Positions 34,204 through 43,780 are shown, counted from the stretch's first letter. The stretch: DNA of 63,537 nucleotides from CAYNHF01 sp964397045 (GCA_964397045.1 CAYNHF010000024.1:1-63537); one strand, 5' to 3'. Translations and numbers: made by a program. The notes: generated by a model from the letters alone, not told the origin.

Positions 34204-34913
34204 GGATCGAAGCGGTAGCCCAGTCCCCACACGGTCTGGATCCAGCGGGGTTCGGTTGGGTCCAGTTCAATCTTGTAACGAATGCGGCGCACGTGCACGG
34301 TCACGGTGGCTGAGTCCTGCCAGTGCGGGGAGGAGTCCCACACGTGTTCGAGCAGCTGGCTGCGGCTGAATACCTGTCCGGGAGAGGCGGCGAGGAAAGC
34401 GAGGAGATCGAATTCGCGCGGGGTGAGATCTGCCACGTCACCGCGGACCATCACCTCGCGCCGCGCCGGATCGATGGCGAGGTTGGTGAACTCCATCCTT
34501 GCTTGTGGCGGGGGAGGGCTCGCCCGGCGCAGTACCGATTTGACTCGTGCAGCAAGCTCGCGAGGGGAGAAAGGCTTGACTACGTAGTCGTCTGCGCCTA
34601 ATTCGAGCCCGAGAATCCGGTCTGCTTCGTGGCCGCGTGCGGTCAACACGATGACCGCCGGGCCGTCGCTGCCCCGGATTTGTTCGAGGATCTCGAGTCC
34701 GCCGACTCCGGGAAGCATCAGATCGAGTACCACCAGGTCCGGTGATCGGTCTCTGAGAAAGGCCAGTGCCTTGTCACCGTCCGCTGCCGTTGCCACCCGG
34801 AAGTCGTCGCGCTCGAGGTAGGAAGCCACTACCTCGCGCACCATCGGCTCGTCGTCCACGATGAGCACGAGAGGGCGCATCTGTGACGGCGCCGCGGTGT
34901 CGCTTGAGTCCAT
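34200..34913 (-). CDS. OmpR/PhoB-family response regulator
   Basis: The product has 237 residues from the ATG at 34913. The receiver domain has VLIVDDEP, the phospho-acceptor Asp in DLVVLDLMLPG, TARG and GADDYVVKPFSPREL. The C-terminal winged helix has LTPREFDLLAFLA and TVTVHVRRIRYKIE with WGLGYRF. It pairs with the kinase immediately downstream. The start could also be the ATG at 34880 or one at 34997; none has a strong Shine-Dalgarno. The phosphofructokinase gene lies about 105 bases upstream on the same strand. Confidence 0.9.
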   Translation of the reverse strand: MDSSDTAAPSQMRPLVLIVDDEPMVREVVASYLERDDFRVATAADGDKALAFLRDRSPDLVVLDLMLPGVGGLEILEQIRGSDGPAVIVLTARGHEADRILGLELGADDYVVKPFSPRELAARVKSVLRRASPPPPQARMEFTNLAIDPARREVMVRGDVADLTPREFDLLAFLAASPGQVFSRSQLLEHVWDSSPHWQDSATVTVHVRRIRYKIELDPTEPRWIQTVWGLGYRFDP

Positions 34914-35018
34914 TCCGGCATCGTACGCCCTCGGAGCGGCTTCGCTCGGGCTTCGTTGTGGAGTTTCGTGAAGGTTCAGAGAAGGGGCGGGTGCCACAAC
35001 GGGAGCCGTCGAGGCGTC

Positions 35019-36167
35019 TCAGTACAGGAACATCGGCTTGCCGCGCACGTGGCGTACCTTCGGGCGGTACTTCTCCACATCGTACAGCTCACCGACATCC
35101 ACTCGCTTGACACCCTCCTCGGTCTCCGAAATCGGTACAGACGTGTAGGTCCCACCGCGCAGCGCCACCATCCTCCCGGTTGAACCATCGATCGCAAGGT
35201 CCGCTGCCATGACGGCGTAGTTGGTACCGACCATGAGGTCCAGCGAGTCGGGGCGGCCGGAGCGCATCAGGTACGCGACCTGCTGGAGGACGATCTTCTC
35301 GCCGGTGCGTGCCGTGAGCGCCTCGCCGAACATGGCGCCGATGCCGCCCAGTTTGCGGTGCCCGTACGCGTCTTCGGTGCCGGCCAGCATGATGTCGCCG
35401 TCGGTGGGACGGGCGCCTTCGGAGATGGTGATCATGGCGTAGTTCGAGGGGTTGGCCGCCTTGTCTTCCATGAGGAGTGCGGCGAGTTTGTCGACATCGA
35501 ACGGCACTTCGGAGATCACGGCGCGATCGACTCCGGCGAGGTAGGCGGTGACGAGCGACGTCTCCCCGCTGTAGCGGCCGAACAGCTCGATGACTGCGAT
35601 GCGTTCGTGGCTTCCGGTGGAAGTCCTCAGATTGTGGATGAACTCCACTCCCCGGGTGACTGCAGTGGAGAAGCCGATGCAGTAATCCGTTCCGTTCACG
35701 TCGTTGTCCATGGTCTTGGGAATCGCGATGACGGGAACACCTTCCTGATGCATCCGCAGCCCGTACGAGAGGGTGTCGTCGCCGCCGATGGGGATCAGGA
35801 CGTCGATTCCGTGGTGTTCCAGCACTTCGAGTGCATGGCTGGTGAAGTCATGGGGGCCCTCGCCTTCGGCACGGACGGCGAGGAAGTCCGGCACGTCCTC
35901 GGTCCGGACCCTTCCCGGGTTGGTGCGCGAGGTGTGGAGAAAGGTCCCGCCGGTCCTGTCGACAGTCCGCACGATCTTGGGGGTGAGCGGGATCAGCTTG
36001 TCGGGGGTCGATGCCGGATCTGCAGGGTTGAAGCTGAGGAGTCCATCCCAGCCGCGGCGGATCCCGATCACATCGTGGCCCTCGTCGTGGACGCGGTTGA
36101 CGACAGCCTTGATGCAAGGGTTCAATCCGGGAACATCGCCACCACCCGTCAGAATTCCGATGCGCAT
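35019..36167 (-). CDS. pfp: 6-phosphofructokinase, PPi-dependent type
   Basis: The 382-residue product starts MRIGILTGGGDVPGLNP. At the phosphoryl-donor site it reads GGDDTLS, and PKTMDNDV lies nearby. ATP enzymes normally have Gly at these two positions (GGDGS and PGTIDND). The Asp and Lys combination is the established mark of pyrophosphate-dependent enzymes. It phosphorylates fructose-6-phosphate reversibly in glycolysis/gluconeogenesis. GAGAGGAG precedes the ATG on the minus strand. It is divergent from dnaE. Confidence 0.85.
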   Translation of the reverse strand: MRIGILTGGGDVPGLNPCIKAVVNRVHDEGHDVIGIRRGWDGLLSFNPADPASTPDKLIPLTPKIVRTVDRTGGTFLHTSRTNPGRVRTEDVPDFLAVRAEGEGPHDFTSHALEVLEHHGIDVLIPIGGDDTLSYGLRMHQEGVPVIAIPKTMDNDVNGTDYCIGFSTAVTRGVEFIHNLRTSTGSHERIAVIELFGRYSGETSLVTAYLAGVDRAVISEVPFDVDKLAALLMEDKAANPSNYAMITISEGARPTDGDIMLAGTEDAYGHRKLGGIGAMFGEALTARTGEKIVLQQVAYLMRSGRPDSLDLMVGTNYAVMAADLAIDGSTGRMVALRGGTYTSVPISETEEGVKRVDVGELYDVEKYRPKVRHVRGKPMFLY

Positions 36168-36256
36168 GTCACTCCTCTCGTGGCAGGCCATGCTACCGGT
36201 ACCTGAGGGGTGTTCGACTCAAAGGCACCGCAGGCGCCGAGGCCGGATTTCGCGCT

Positions 36257-39200
36257 GTGGAAGACTTGCTGGAGAGCTGCTTACATGGGTGTAGTTCGCG
36301 ATGCGCTGCGGATGACGGCCGGAAACAGTCTGCGGCGGCCTGTGTCGCGGACGGAGATAGGGAGAAGGAAAGCCTGGACAGTTTCGCTCACCTCCACGTG
36401 CATTCCGAGTTCTCGATGCTCGACGGAGCCGCCAGAGTCGACGATCTGGTCAAGGCGGTAGCCGCAGACGGGCAGCCCGCGGTTGCAATCACCGACCACG
36501 GCGTCCTCTATGGGGTCGTCGACTTCTATCGCGCGGCGACTCGAGCAGGTGTCAAACCGATCATCGGCATCGAGGCCTACGTCACCCCGGGATCGCGTCA
36601 CGATCGGCCGCCGCGTCGCGATGACATTCGATATCACATGACCTTGCTGGCAGAGAACAACACCGGCTATCGAAATCTCATGAAGCTGGCGAGCCGCGCC
36701 TACCTGGAAGGCTTCTACTACAAGCCCCGGATGGACATCGAACTGCTGGCGGAGCACTCCGAGGGCATCATCGCGATGTCGGGTTGCCTGGGCGGCCATG
36801 TCCCGCAGCTGCTGGCGCCCGACGTCTCGAACGAGGAAGGCAACCTCGGCCAGGCGCGCGACTACGAGGGAGCCCGGGCCGCAGCCGCGATGTATCAAGA
36901 CATCTTCGGTCGGGACAACTTCTTCATCGAGCTTCAGGACCACGGGATCCCTGCCCAGCAGAAGGTCATGCCGGATCTGCTCGAGATTGCGAGGGATGTC
37001 GGAGCTCCGCTGCTGGCTGCCAACGACAGCCACTACACGTATGCGGCGGAGGCAGACGCCCACGACGTGCTGCTATGTATTCAAACCGGTGCCAACAAAA
37101 GCGATCCGGATCGGTTCTCCTTCGAGTCGCAGGAGTTCTACATCAAGACGAGCGGCGAGATGCGAGCGCTGTTCCCGGAAGACACCTTTCCGAACGCATG
37201 CACCAACACGCTCCTTGTGGCAGAGCGCGCGAATGTCGAGCTCGAGTTCGGGCAGATCCTTCTGCCCCATTTCCCGGTACCCGAGGAGATGACAGAGACC
37301 AGCTATTTGCGCAAGCTGGTGATAGAGGGGGCCCACAGACGATACGGGTCTGAGTTGAGCGAGGAGGTCCGGAACCGGATCGACTACGAATTGCGAGTCA
37401 TCGACGAGATGGGCTTCTCCTCCTATTTCCTCATCGTGTGGGATCTGATTCGGTATGCGAACGAGCGCGGCATTCGCACCGGCCCTGGGCGGGGGAGCGC
37501 CGCGGGGTCGATCGTTGCCTACAGCCTCGGGATCACCAAGCTCGACCCGATCGACTTCGGATTGATATTCGAGCGATTCTTGAATCCCGGCAGACGCCAG
37601 ATGCCGGATATCGATATGGACTTCGACGAGCGATATCGCGGCGAGGTGATCCGGTATTGCGCGGAACGCTATGGGTCGGATCACGTGGCTCAGATCGTCA
37701 CGTTCTCGACCATCAAGGGCCGCCAGGCGTTGCGCGATTCGGCCCGAGTGCTCGGCCACCCCTACAGCCTCGGCGACCGTGTCGCCAAGCTGATGCCGCC
37801 CGCAATTCTCGGTAAGGAGGCAACCCTCGACCAGTGCCTGGACCCGCCACTGGCCCAAGACGGTGTGCATGCCAGGGACTGGTACAACGGAAGCAGCGGG
37901 CTGCGCGAGGCCTACACCAGCGACCCGGACGTCAAGGAGGTCGTCGACACGGCTCGTGGGCTCGAGGGACTGCGCCGCCAGGACTCGATCCACGCTGCTG
38001 CAGTCGTCATCTCGCCGGTTCCGCTGACCGATATCGTTCCGCTGCAGCGCAAGGGCGAAGACGCTGAGGTTTTGACTCAGTTTGAGATGCATGCCGTCGA
38101 AGAACTCGGGCTGCTCAAGATGGACTTCCTCGGACTGCGGAACCTGGCAACGATCGAGCGAGCTCTGGAGCTGATCGAAGCAGAGCAAGACGTCCGCATC
38201 GACATCGACGAGATTCCGCTCGACGACGACAAAGTGTTCGCGATGCTCCGAGACGGCGATTCGATGGGCGTGTTCCAGTTTGAGGGCGGTCCGATGCGGG
38301 CGCTGATGCGCAACCTGAAGCCGGATCGTTTCGAGCACCTCGTCGCCCTCAATGCCCTCTACAGGCCGGGACCGCTCGGTGCAGGGATGCACACGGAGTA
38401 CGCAGACCGCAAGAACGGCAAGGCAGACATCACCTACCCCCACCCCGATCTCGAGGAGATCCTCGGGGACACGTTCGGCATCATGGTGTTCCAGGAACAG
38501 GTGATGCAGACGGCGCAGCGGATGGCTGGCTTCTCGATGGCAGAGGCCGACATGCTGCGCAAGGCCATGGGCAAGAAGATTCCATCTGTGATGAAGGAAC
38601 AGGAGGAGTTGTTCGTCGCCGGCTGCATCAGCAGCGGGTACACCGAAGCGCTGGGGCGGGAACTCTTCGGCTTTATCGAACACTTCGCGGGCTACGGCTT
38701 CAACAAGTCGCACAGCGCGGCGTACGCGCTCGTGGCCTATCAGACGGCGTGGCTGAAAGCCCACTATCCGGCGCAGTACATGGCGGCATTGCTCACGGCG
38801 GTCAAGCGGGACAAGGACCGTACCGCGTTGTACCTTCACGAGTGCCGGACCATGGGGCTGCGCGTCCTGGTCCCCGATGTGAACGCCAGCGGCAGCGACT
38901 TCACGGCAGTGGGTGGCGAGATCAGATTCGGGCTGTCTGCAGTGCGGAATGTAGGCGAGGCAGTTGTGGAACTGATCGTTGGAGAACGCGAGAAGAACGG
39001 TCCCTTCACCGACTTCGGCGATTTCATTGACCGGGTAGACCTCCAGGTGCTCAACAAGCGGACCCTCGATTCACTCATCAAAGCAGGTGCGTTCGATTCG
39101 CTGGGGCATCCTCGCCGTGGACTGTTCGAACGGTATCTCGACCTGCTGGATGCCACGACCGCCAGGCGCCGGGCCGAAGAGATGGGTCAATTCTCGCTCT

Positions 39201-39877
39201 TTGGCGGTGATGTCAGCGATGTCGAGGAGGTGGTCGTTCCGATCCCAGACACAGAGTGGGACAAGAAGACTCGGCTGGCTTTCGAGAAGGAGATGCTGGG
39301 CCTGTATGTCTCCGATCACCCCCTGCTGGGGGTAGAACGAGCGTTGCAGGCGATGTGTACGTCCACGATTCCGGGACTCTGGGATCAGGAGGACAAGTTG
39401 AGTGTCACCGTGGGCGGTCTCGTCGGCCCGATCACCCGCCGGTATACCAAGGCAGGCGATCCGATGTACTTCTTCTCTTTCGAAGATCTGCAGGGAAGCA
39501 CCGAGGTGGTGTGTTTCCCGCGCACCGTTGCCGAATACGGGCCGCTGGTGAGGGAAGACGCACTCTTGATCATCAGCGGCCGCGTCGACAACCGGGGCGA
39601 TGAGGTCAAGCTCATTGCCCAGGAGATCCGGGAGCCGGCGCTCGAAGAGGGCGACATGGTGCGGCTTCAGGTTGCCGCGTCCCGACTGTCTCCGAACCTC
39701 GTCCATCGGATACGCGTCGCGCTCCAGAACCATCCCGGCACCGCTCCGGTGTATCTCCACATGACGGCAGACGGCAGCGAGAAGGTGGTGCGCCTCGGTG
39801 ATGAGCACAGGGTGGAACCCCGCTCGGCGCTTTACGCAGAGTTGCGGGAGCTGCTGGGAGCGAGCGCCGTCCTCTAG
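36257..39877 (+). CDS. dnaE: DNA polymerase III alpha subunit DnaE
   Basis: The replicative polymerase. The PHP domain keeps its metal ligands (HLHVHSEFS, ITDHGVLYG, a Cys in MSGCLGGH, ELQDHG, ANDSHYT), so intrinsic proofreading is possible, as in mycobacterial DnaE1. The palm has GPGRGSAAGSIVAYSLGIT and PDIDMDFDERYR. A helix-hairpin-helix region and a C-terminal OB fold (VTVGGLVGPITRR) follow. From GTG 36257 it is 1206 residues, but the first 40 look non-conserved. A CTG at 36374 behind GGAGAAGGA, just before DSFAHLHVH, may be the true start. Confidence 0.93.
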   Translation: MEDLLESCLHGCSSRCAADDGRKQSAAACVADGDREKESLDSFAHLHVHSEFSMLDGAARVDDLVKAVAADGQPAVAITDHGVLYGVVDFYRAATRAGVKPIIGIEAYVTPGSRHDRPPRRDDIRYHMTLLAENNTGYRNLMKLASRAYLEGFYYKPRMDIELLAEHSEGIIAMSGCLGGHVPQLLAPDVSNEEGNLGQARDYEGARAAAAMYQDIFGRDNFFIELQDHGIPAQQKVMPDLLEIARDVGAPLLAANDSHYTYAAEADAHDVLLCIQTGANKSDPDRFSFESQEFYIKTSGEMRALFPEDTFPNACTNTLLVAERANVELEFGQILLPHFPVPEEMTETSYLRKLVIEGAHRRYGSELSEEVRNRIDYELRVIDEMGFSSYFLIVWDLIRYANERGIRTGPGRGSAAGSIVAYSLGITKLDPIDFGLIFERFLNPGRRQMPDIDMDFDERYRGEVIRYCAERYGSDHVAQIVTFSTIKGRQALRDSARVLGHPYSLGDRVAKLMPPAILGKEATLDQCLDPPLAQDGVHARDWYNGSSGLREAYTSDPDVKEVVDTARGLEGLRRQDSIHAAAVVISPVPLTDIVPLQRKGEDAEVLTQFEMHAVEELGLLKMDFLGLRNLATIERALELIEAEQDVRIDIDEIPLDDDKVFAMLRDGDSMGVFQFEGGPMRALMRNLKPDRFEHLVALNALYRPGPLGAGMHTEYADRKNGKADITYPHPDLEEILGDTFGIMVFQEQVMQTAQRMAGFSMAEADMLRKAMGKKIPSVMKEQEELFVAGCISSGYTEALGRELFGFIEHFAGYGFNKSHSAAYALVAYQTAWLKAHYPAQYMAALLTAVKRDKDRTALYLHECRTMGLRVLVPDVNASGSDFTAVGGEIRFGLSAVRNVGEAVVELIVGEREKNGPFTDFGDFIDRVDLQVLNKRTLDSLIKAGAFDSLGHPRRGLFERYLDLLDATTARRRAEEMGQFSLFGGDVSDVEEVVVPIPDTEWDKKTRLAFEKEMLGLYVSDHPLLGVERALQAMCTSTIPGLWDQEDKLSVTVGGLVGPITRRYTKAGDPMYFFSFEDLQGSTEVVCFPRTVAEYGPLVREDALLIISGRVDNRGDEVKLIAQEIREPALEEGDMVRLQVAASRLSPNLVHRIRVALQNHPGTAPVYLHMTADGSEKVVRLGDEHRVEPRSALYAELRELLGASAVL

Positions 39878-39917
39878 AAGCTTCCCGGAACCCGCACGGC
39901 GCTGGGACTACGGGTCG

Positions 39918-40988
39918 TCACAGCTCGAGCACCTCGAGGACCCGGGCGTCTGCCTCATCGATGAGCGCGGCGAGGGCGTTGATGCTCGTGGGGGCATGTT
40001 CCATCCAAGGGATCTGCAACGGCACGGTCTTGTGCCGGTTGGCAAACTCGAGCCGCACTTCCGCTTGGTGGCGGGCTTCTGCCCCCCAGCGTTCCAGGTT
40101 GACGTGAAGTGCGATTTGGGTAGCGGCGTCCAAGTCTTGCGAAGCCAGATCCGGGGCGTGGTCCGCCCATGCTGCGGGCAGCGCTCGATTGAATATGACG
40201 CATGCCGGCGGGGCCGCGATGTCCGGGAGGGCTTCGTAGAAGCGCCGGGCTTCGCGCAGCGGCGTCGGGTAGGCGGTGGTCACCACGACGGTGGTTGCCG
40301 CCGTGAAATACCGCTCGATACCCTGCGCCCGGCGTGCGAGGCCGTCGTAGAGCGTGCGAAGATCGAGGAGGAACTCGGCGACTTCCTCCAGGAGGGGTCC
40401 GCCGAGCACGTTGTCGGTGAGGCGCAGCATGGGGCGTGCGGTGATCCGATACAGCGCTCTACGGCCGGGCAGACCGGCCCCTGTGATCCAACGCAGCACG
40501 CGGCCCCCGATCAGTTCACGCATCCGGCGTGGCGCTTCGAAGAAGTCGATACCTCCGCCGGCGGGTGGGGTATCGACGACGACCACCTCCCAGGCTCCTG
40601 CTTCGAGATACTCGGCGAGTTGCTCGCCTGCCGCATACGACTGGGCCGCGGGGAAGCGGTCGGCAATCGCACGGAAGTAGGGGTTCTGCTCGAGGCGGGC
40701 GGCGACGTCTGGTTCGGCGTGGCGGGAGATGATCCCCTCCCAGGACGCGGTGACGTCGAGCATGGCTGCCCACAGCTCGGTCTGGCCCGAGACGGGCGTC
40801 GGTACGTTTCCGATCGTCTCGATCCCCAGCGCATCTGCGAGGCGTCTAGCGGGGTCGACGGTGAGCACCAGCGTGCGCTTGCCTGCTCGAGCCGAGGCGA
40901 TCCCTACGGCAGCTGCGATGGTCGTCTTGCCGACGCCACCGGCTCCGGTGACGATGACGGTTGCGGTGCGGGGTTTGCGGCGACTCAT
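39918..40988 (-). CDS. ArsA/Get3-like ATPase, second of a pair
   Basis: The 356-residue protein has a deviant Walker A, VTGAGGVGKTTIAAA, then LVLTVDPARRLADALG, and the switch II-like VVVDTPPAGGGIDFFEAP, as in ArsA/Get3. No arsenite-binding Cys cluster is seen. Its start overlaps the stop of the partner gene (ATGA), and the two probably form a heterodimer. The arrangement recalls the mycobacterial Rv3679-Rv3680 pair. The cargo is unknown; it is unlikely to be an arsenite pump because no ArsB is near. Confidence 0.85.
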   Translation of the reverse strand: MSRRKPRTATVIVTGAGGVGKTTIAAAVGIASARAGKRTLVLTVDPARRLADALGIETIGNVPTPVSGQTELWAAMLDVTASWEGIISRHAEPDVAARLEQNPYFRAIADRFPAAQSYAAGEQLAEYLEAGAWEVVVVDTPPAGGGIDFFEAPRRMRELIGGRVLRWITGAGLPGRRALYRITARPMLRLTDNVLGGPLLEEVAEFLLDLRTLYDGLARRAQGIERYFTAATTVVVTTAYPTPLREARRFYEALPDIAAPPACVIFNRALPAAWADHAPDLASQDLDAATQIALHVNLERWGAEARHQAEVRLEFANRHKTVPLQIPWMEHAPTSINALAALIDEADARVLEVLEL

Positions 40989-41842
40989 AGCTCATCCCAC
41001 GCGTCGGTGAGGGTTGCCGCCAGTTCCGGAGCGGTGAGGACACCGAACTGGTGCGCCAGCTGTGGTCCTGCGGGGAGCACCTCGAGCCAACGTTGCTGGT
41101 CAGCGGCCAGCATCTGATGGAGGTGGGCGGCGGCGCGGATGGAACCGGAAGGGAGGGCGTCGAACACGCCGGCTTCGAGGGTCATGGGGGTGATGACCCG
41201 GTTGGTGACGACGCCGACAACGTCGATGATCGGCTCGTCCGCCAGCAGTTCGAGCATTTCGGAAGTCTCGATGGTCGGCAACTCTTCTGGAGTGGTGACC
41301 AGTACCAGCCCGCTCGTCGATTGGTCGGCGAGCGTGTCCCGCATTCGTGCGGCTTGTTCCTTGACCGCGCCCGAAGGCACCAGTTCGGCAATCGTGGCCG
41401 GAGCGCCCAGGTACGACTGCAGTTGACCGAGGGGAGGGGCATCGACGATCACGATGTCCCAGTCCTCCTTCCAGACCTCGAAGATGGGTTTGCCCATCGA
41501 TACGATCTCGCGAACTCCTGGGGCGGTGTCGATGAGGACCTGGAAGATCCGGCTGAACTGCCCGAGGGGGGCGGCACGGGGCACCCGGAGTTGGAGACGG
41601 AGGTACTCGTCGAGTGCCCGGGCTCTGTCTACCGCAGCGACGGCTACACCGGGCGCGACCGGTTTGGCGTCGTATCCGAGGCTGCCTACCCCGAGATGGG
41701 TGGCGAGGCCGATGGGGTCGGCAAGGGAGATGGCCAGCGCGCTAGCCCCCCGCCGTCCCGCCTGTAGGGCCAGGGACGCCGCAACGGCGGACTTGCCAAC
41801 CCCGCCCTTGCCCGAGACGATGAGCAGCTTGTGATCGAGCAC
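40985..41842 (-). CDS. ArsA/Get3-like ATPase, first of a pair
   Basis: This 285-residue partner has Walker A LIVSGKGGVGKSAVAASLAL, IVDAPPLGQLQSYLGAP as switch II, and a C-terminal Get3-like domain (TTPEELPTIETSEMLELL). Where the usual sequence has DPA (as in TVDPA), it reads SLADPIGLATHLG. It lacks Cys metal ligands. It is transcribed first, then the second ATPase. A 70-residue gene is divergent from it, with a 57-base gap that should hold both promoters. Confidence 0.85.
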   Translation of the reverse strand: MLDHKLLIVSGKGGVGKSAVAASLALQAGRRGASALAISLADPIGLATHLGVGSLGYDAKPVAPGVAVAAVDRARALDEYLRLQLRVPRAAPLGQFSRIFQVLIDTAPGVREIVSMGKPIFEVWKEDWDIVIVDAPPLGQLQSYLGAPATIAELVPSGAVKEQAARMRDTLADQSTSGLVLVTTPEELPTIETSEMLELLADEPIIDVVGVVTNRVITPMTLEAGVFDALPSGSIRAAAHLHQMLAADQQRWLEVLPAGPQLAHQFGVLTAPELAATLTDAWDEL

Positions 41843-41899
41843 GGCCGCGAGCGTAGCTGCGGGTACGATCTGTCAAGAAAGCGGGAGAAGGAGCGAGGA

Positions 41900-42112
41900 G
41901 TGGCAGAGCTGGACGTCGATCAGTTCCTGGAGCGGTTCCGCGAGCGGGCCGTGGCAGTGAAGGAGCGTGGAGTGCCACCCCTCGAGAGTGACGCCCGGCG
42001 GGCGTTCATCGCGCAGGCTGAGTCGGACTACCTGGATTACTCGCTCGTGGCCAGCGCCTCGTGGGCGGTCGAGGATGGTTCACTCGTGCTGAAGATCCCG
42101 CTCGCCGGCTGA
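41900..42112 (+). CDS. Small conserved-looking hypothetical, divergent to the ArsA pair
   Basis: A 70-residue acidic protein, MAELDVDQFLERFRERAVAVKERGVPPLE to KIPLAG. It is predicted mostly helical, then a short beta end (WAVEDGSLVLKIPL). The GTG start follows GAGCGAGGA. No family is recognised. Its divergent position next to the ATPase pair suggests a shared promoter region and possibly a shared function. It ends 15 bases before the convergent thyX. Confidence 0.55.
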   Translation: MAELDVDQFLERFRERAVAVKERGVPPLESDARRAFIAQAESDYLDYSLVASASWAVEDGSLVLKIPLAG

Positions 42113-42127
42113 GCCGCGGGAGTTGGC

Positions 42128-43780
42128 TTAGCCGGGGTCTTCGACGCCCAACGCAGCCCGCTTCGCCGCAGCCCGCCGCTCACCTTCGAGCCGGGCGAGG
42201 TCGTAGTTGTTGTGGTCGACGTACGTCATCGCGTCCGCGATGAGATGGTGGCCTGCCTGGTCCCGAATCAGCTGGTGCATAGCTTGACATACCTTCCGAT
42301 AGCCGGGATGGCCACCCTGGCCTGTCCGGAGCTCGATGAGGTGGAAGGCTTCACGAGCGCTCAGTTGGAAGAAGAAACGGACGCGGAACGCAAACGGCAC
42401 CACGTATTGCGCCGCATCTGGCCCGAGATCGCCCTTGAGACGGTCGTGCAGGGCCGCGGTACGTTCCATGGCCTCTTGCCAGACCGCGGTGGCGCCGATG
42501 TCTTCGATTGAATTAGGGGTGACGTATCCGTGAGCAGGGGACAACCGCTGCCAGTCGAGCGTCAGCATGCGGTGTCGTTGCAGATCTCGGAAGCTGCCGT
42601 AGTCGCAGAGGATGTCAAAGCGGTAGCCGGTGCGCTCCATCCCTCTCCCGGGCTTGTGCCTGCGGTTGCTGCGGTCTCCGATGTAGTCCGCGATCAACCT
42701 GGCCCGCTCATCTTCAGCCAGCCCGTCTACCACTCCGAGGAGTTGGTCGTCCGGGAGATCGCTATAGGCGTACAACGCGGCTGCCGCGGTCTTCCGCTCT
42801 CCGTCTGGGTCCCAATCGACGAGGGTCACTTCTGGACGTTCTTCCGGCATCACGTCGAGGTCTGCGGCGTGCACATTCATGCGTTCTGCGATCGCGGTGA
42901 AGTAGTCGCTCCAGGCTCCGCCGCGTTCAGGAATGTCTACCCGTCGCAGGAAGGCCGGAATCACCTTGCGCAGTTCGCGCAGCATCAGATCTGCATACGT
43001 TCGAACTTCGGCGAGGGGATGGGCTCGCATTCTCAGCAGCAGTGCTTCGTAGGCTTGTCCGCTCCCGAAAATCCCCACGTTTGAGGTCGTGGCTGCCGGA
43101 AGGAGACCGCGAAGGTCGTCGCAAGCTTTGGCGCGGATAGACGATCGCCACACGAAACTCGAATCGGCGTCATCCTTGGGGTAGAGCGTCTCGTAGTAGG
43201 GCACCATGGATTGCACAAGCGTGGTGTAGGTGTCGAACAGCCACTCCATGGTCCGGGTGTAGTCGGCGGCAAGACTCGTTTCCGCGACCTCGGGGGGCAT
43301 GATGTACCGATAGCGGTCGCCGAGCTTCTGGTCGTAGAAGATGTAGCGCGTGCTCTGTTCGAGGTAGGAAGCCAGCCGTCCCCGTTCGAGCACTTTGGTG
43401 AGGATGTTGGAAGCTTGTTCGCATGCGAGGTGGGCTCCGCCGAGCTGAGCGACGGAGTCGTCTCCGTAGTCTGAGAACACCCTGCGGTAGAGATCCTCCG
43501 CCCGCGAGAGGTTCACGATGGGGTCGTTGTCCTCGAGCTCTTCTGCAATCCCGGCGATTCCCGCTTCGGGTTGGTTGTAGAACTCGTCGAGGAACAGTCT
43601 GCGCACCGACTTGGGCGACCGGCTGTAACGGGCGAAGAGTGCCCCTTTCACCACCTCGGGGAGGTTGACGATGGCGAAGACGGGTCCGTCGAGGTCGGTG
43701 AAGAAGCGGGCCAGGATGGCGCGTTCTCCCGGCGTGAAGGACTCTTGGTGATATGAAGCGATGGGGGTATCAGCGAGCAT
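42128..43780 (-). CDS. thyX: Double-length ThyX-family protein (flavin-dependent thymidylate synthase)
   Basis: At 550 residues this is more than twice a normal ThyX (about 220-250). The N-terminal half carries RGRLASYLEQSTRYI, equivalent to the SxNExSxRY end of the ThyX signature, but without RHR. The C-terminal half carries LQRHRMLTLDWQRLSPAHGY, with the RHR start and the final Ser. So the active-site signature is split between two ThyX-like halves. It may bind FAD and make dTMP from dUMP, but the family's activity in this long form is not established. It could instead be a paralogue with another role. Confidence 0.7.
   Translation of the reverse strand: MLADTPIASYHQESFTPGERAILARFFTDLDGPVFAIVNLPEVVKGALFARYSRSPKSVRRLFLDEFYNQPEAGIAGIAEELEDNDPIVNLSRAEDLYRRVFSDYGDDSVAQLGGAHLACEQASNILTKVLERGRLASYLEQSTRYIFYDQKLGDRYRYIMPPEVAETSLAADYTRTMEWLFDTYTTLVQSMVPYYETLYPKDDADSSFVWRSSIRAKACDDLRGLLPAATTSNVGIFGSGQAYEALLLRMRAHPLAEVRTYADLMLRELRKVIPAFLRRVDIPERGGAWSDYFTAIAERMNVHAADLDVMPEERPEVTLVDWDPDGERKTAAAALYAYSDLPDDQLLGVVDGLAEDERARLIADYIGDRSNRRHKPGRGMERTGYRFDILCDYGSFRDLQRHRMLTLDWQRLSPAHGYVTPNSIEDIGATAVWQEAMERTAALHDRLKGDLGPDAAQYVVPFAFRVRFFFQLSAREAFHLIELRTGQGGHPGYRKVCQAMHQLIRDQAGHHLIADAMTYVDHNNYDLARLEGERRAAAKRAALGVEDPG

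Noticed and set aside
37073..38839. A 588-codon open frame on the minus strand antisense to dnaE
   Set aside because: It has no protein motifs and matches the complement of conserved DnaE domains.
39798..41117. A 439-codon plus-strand frame antisense to the ArsA-like ATPases
   Set aside because: The sense strand carries Walker motifs, and this frame has none.
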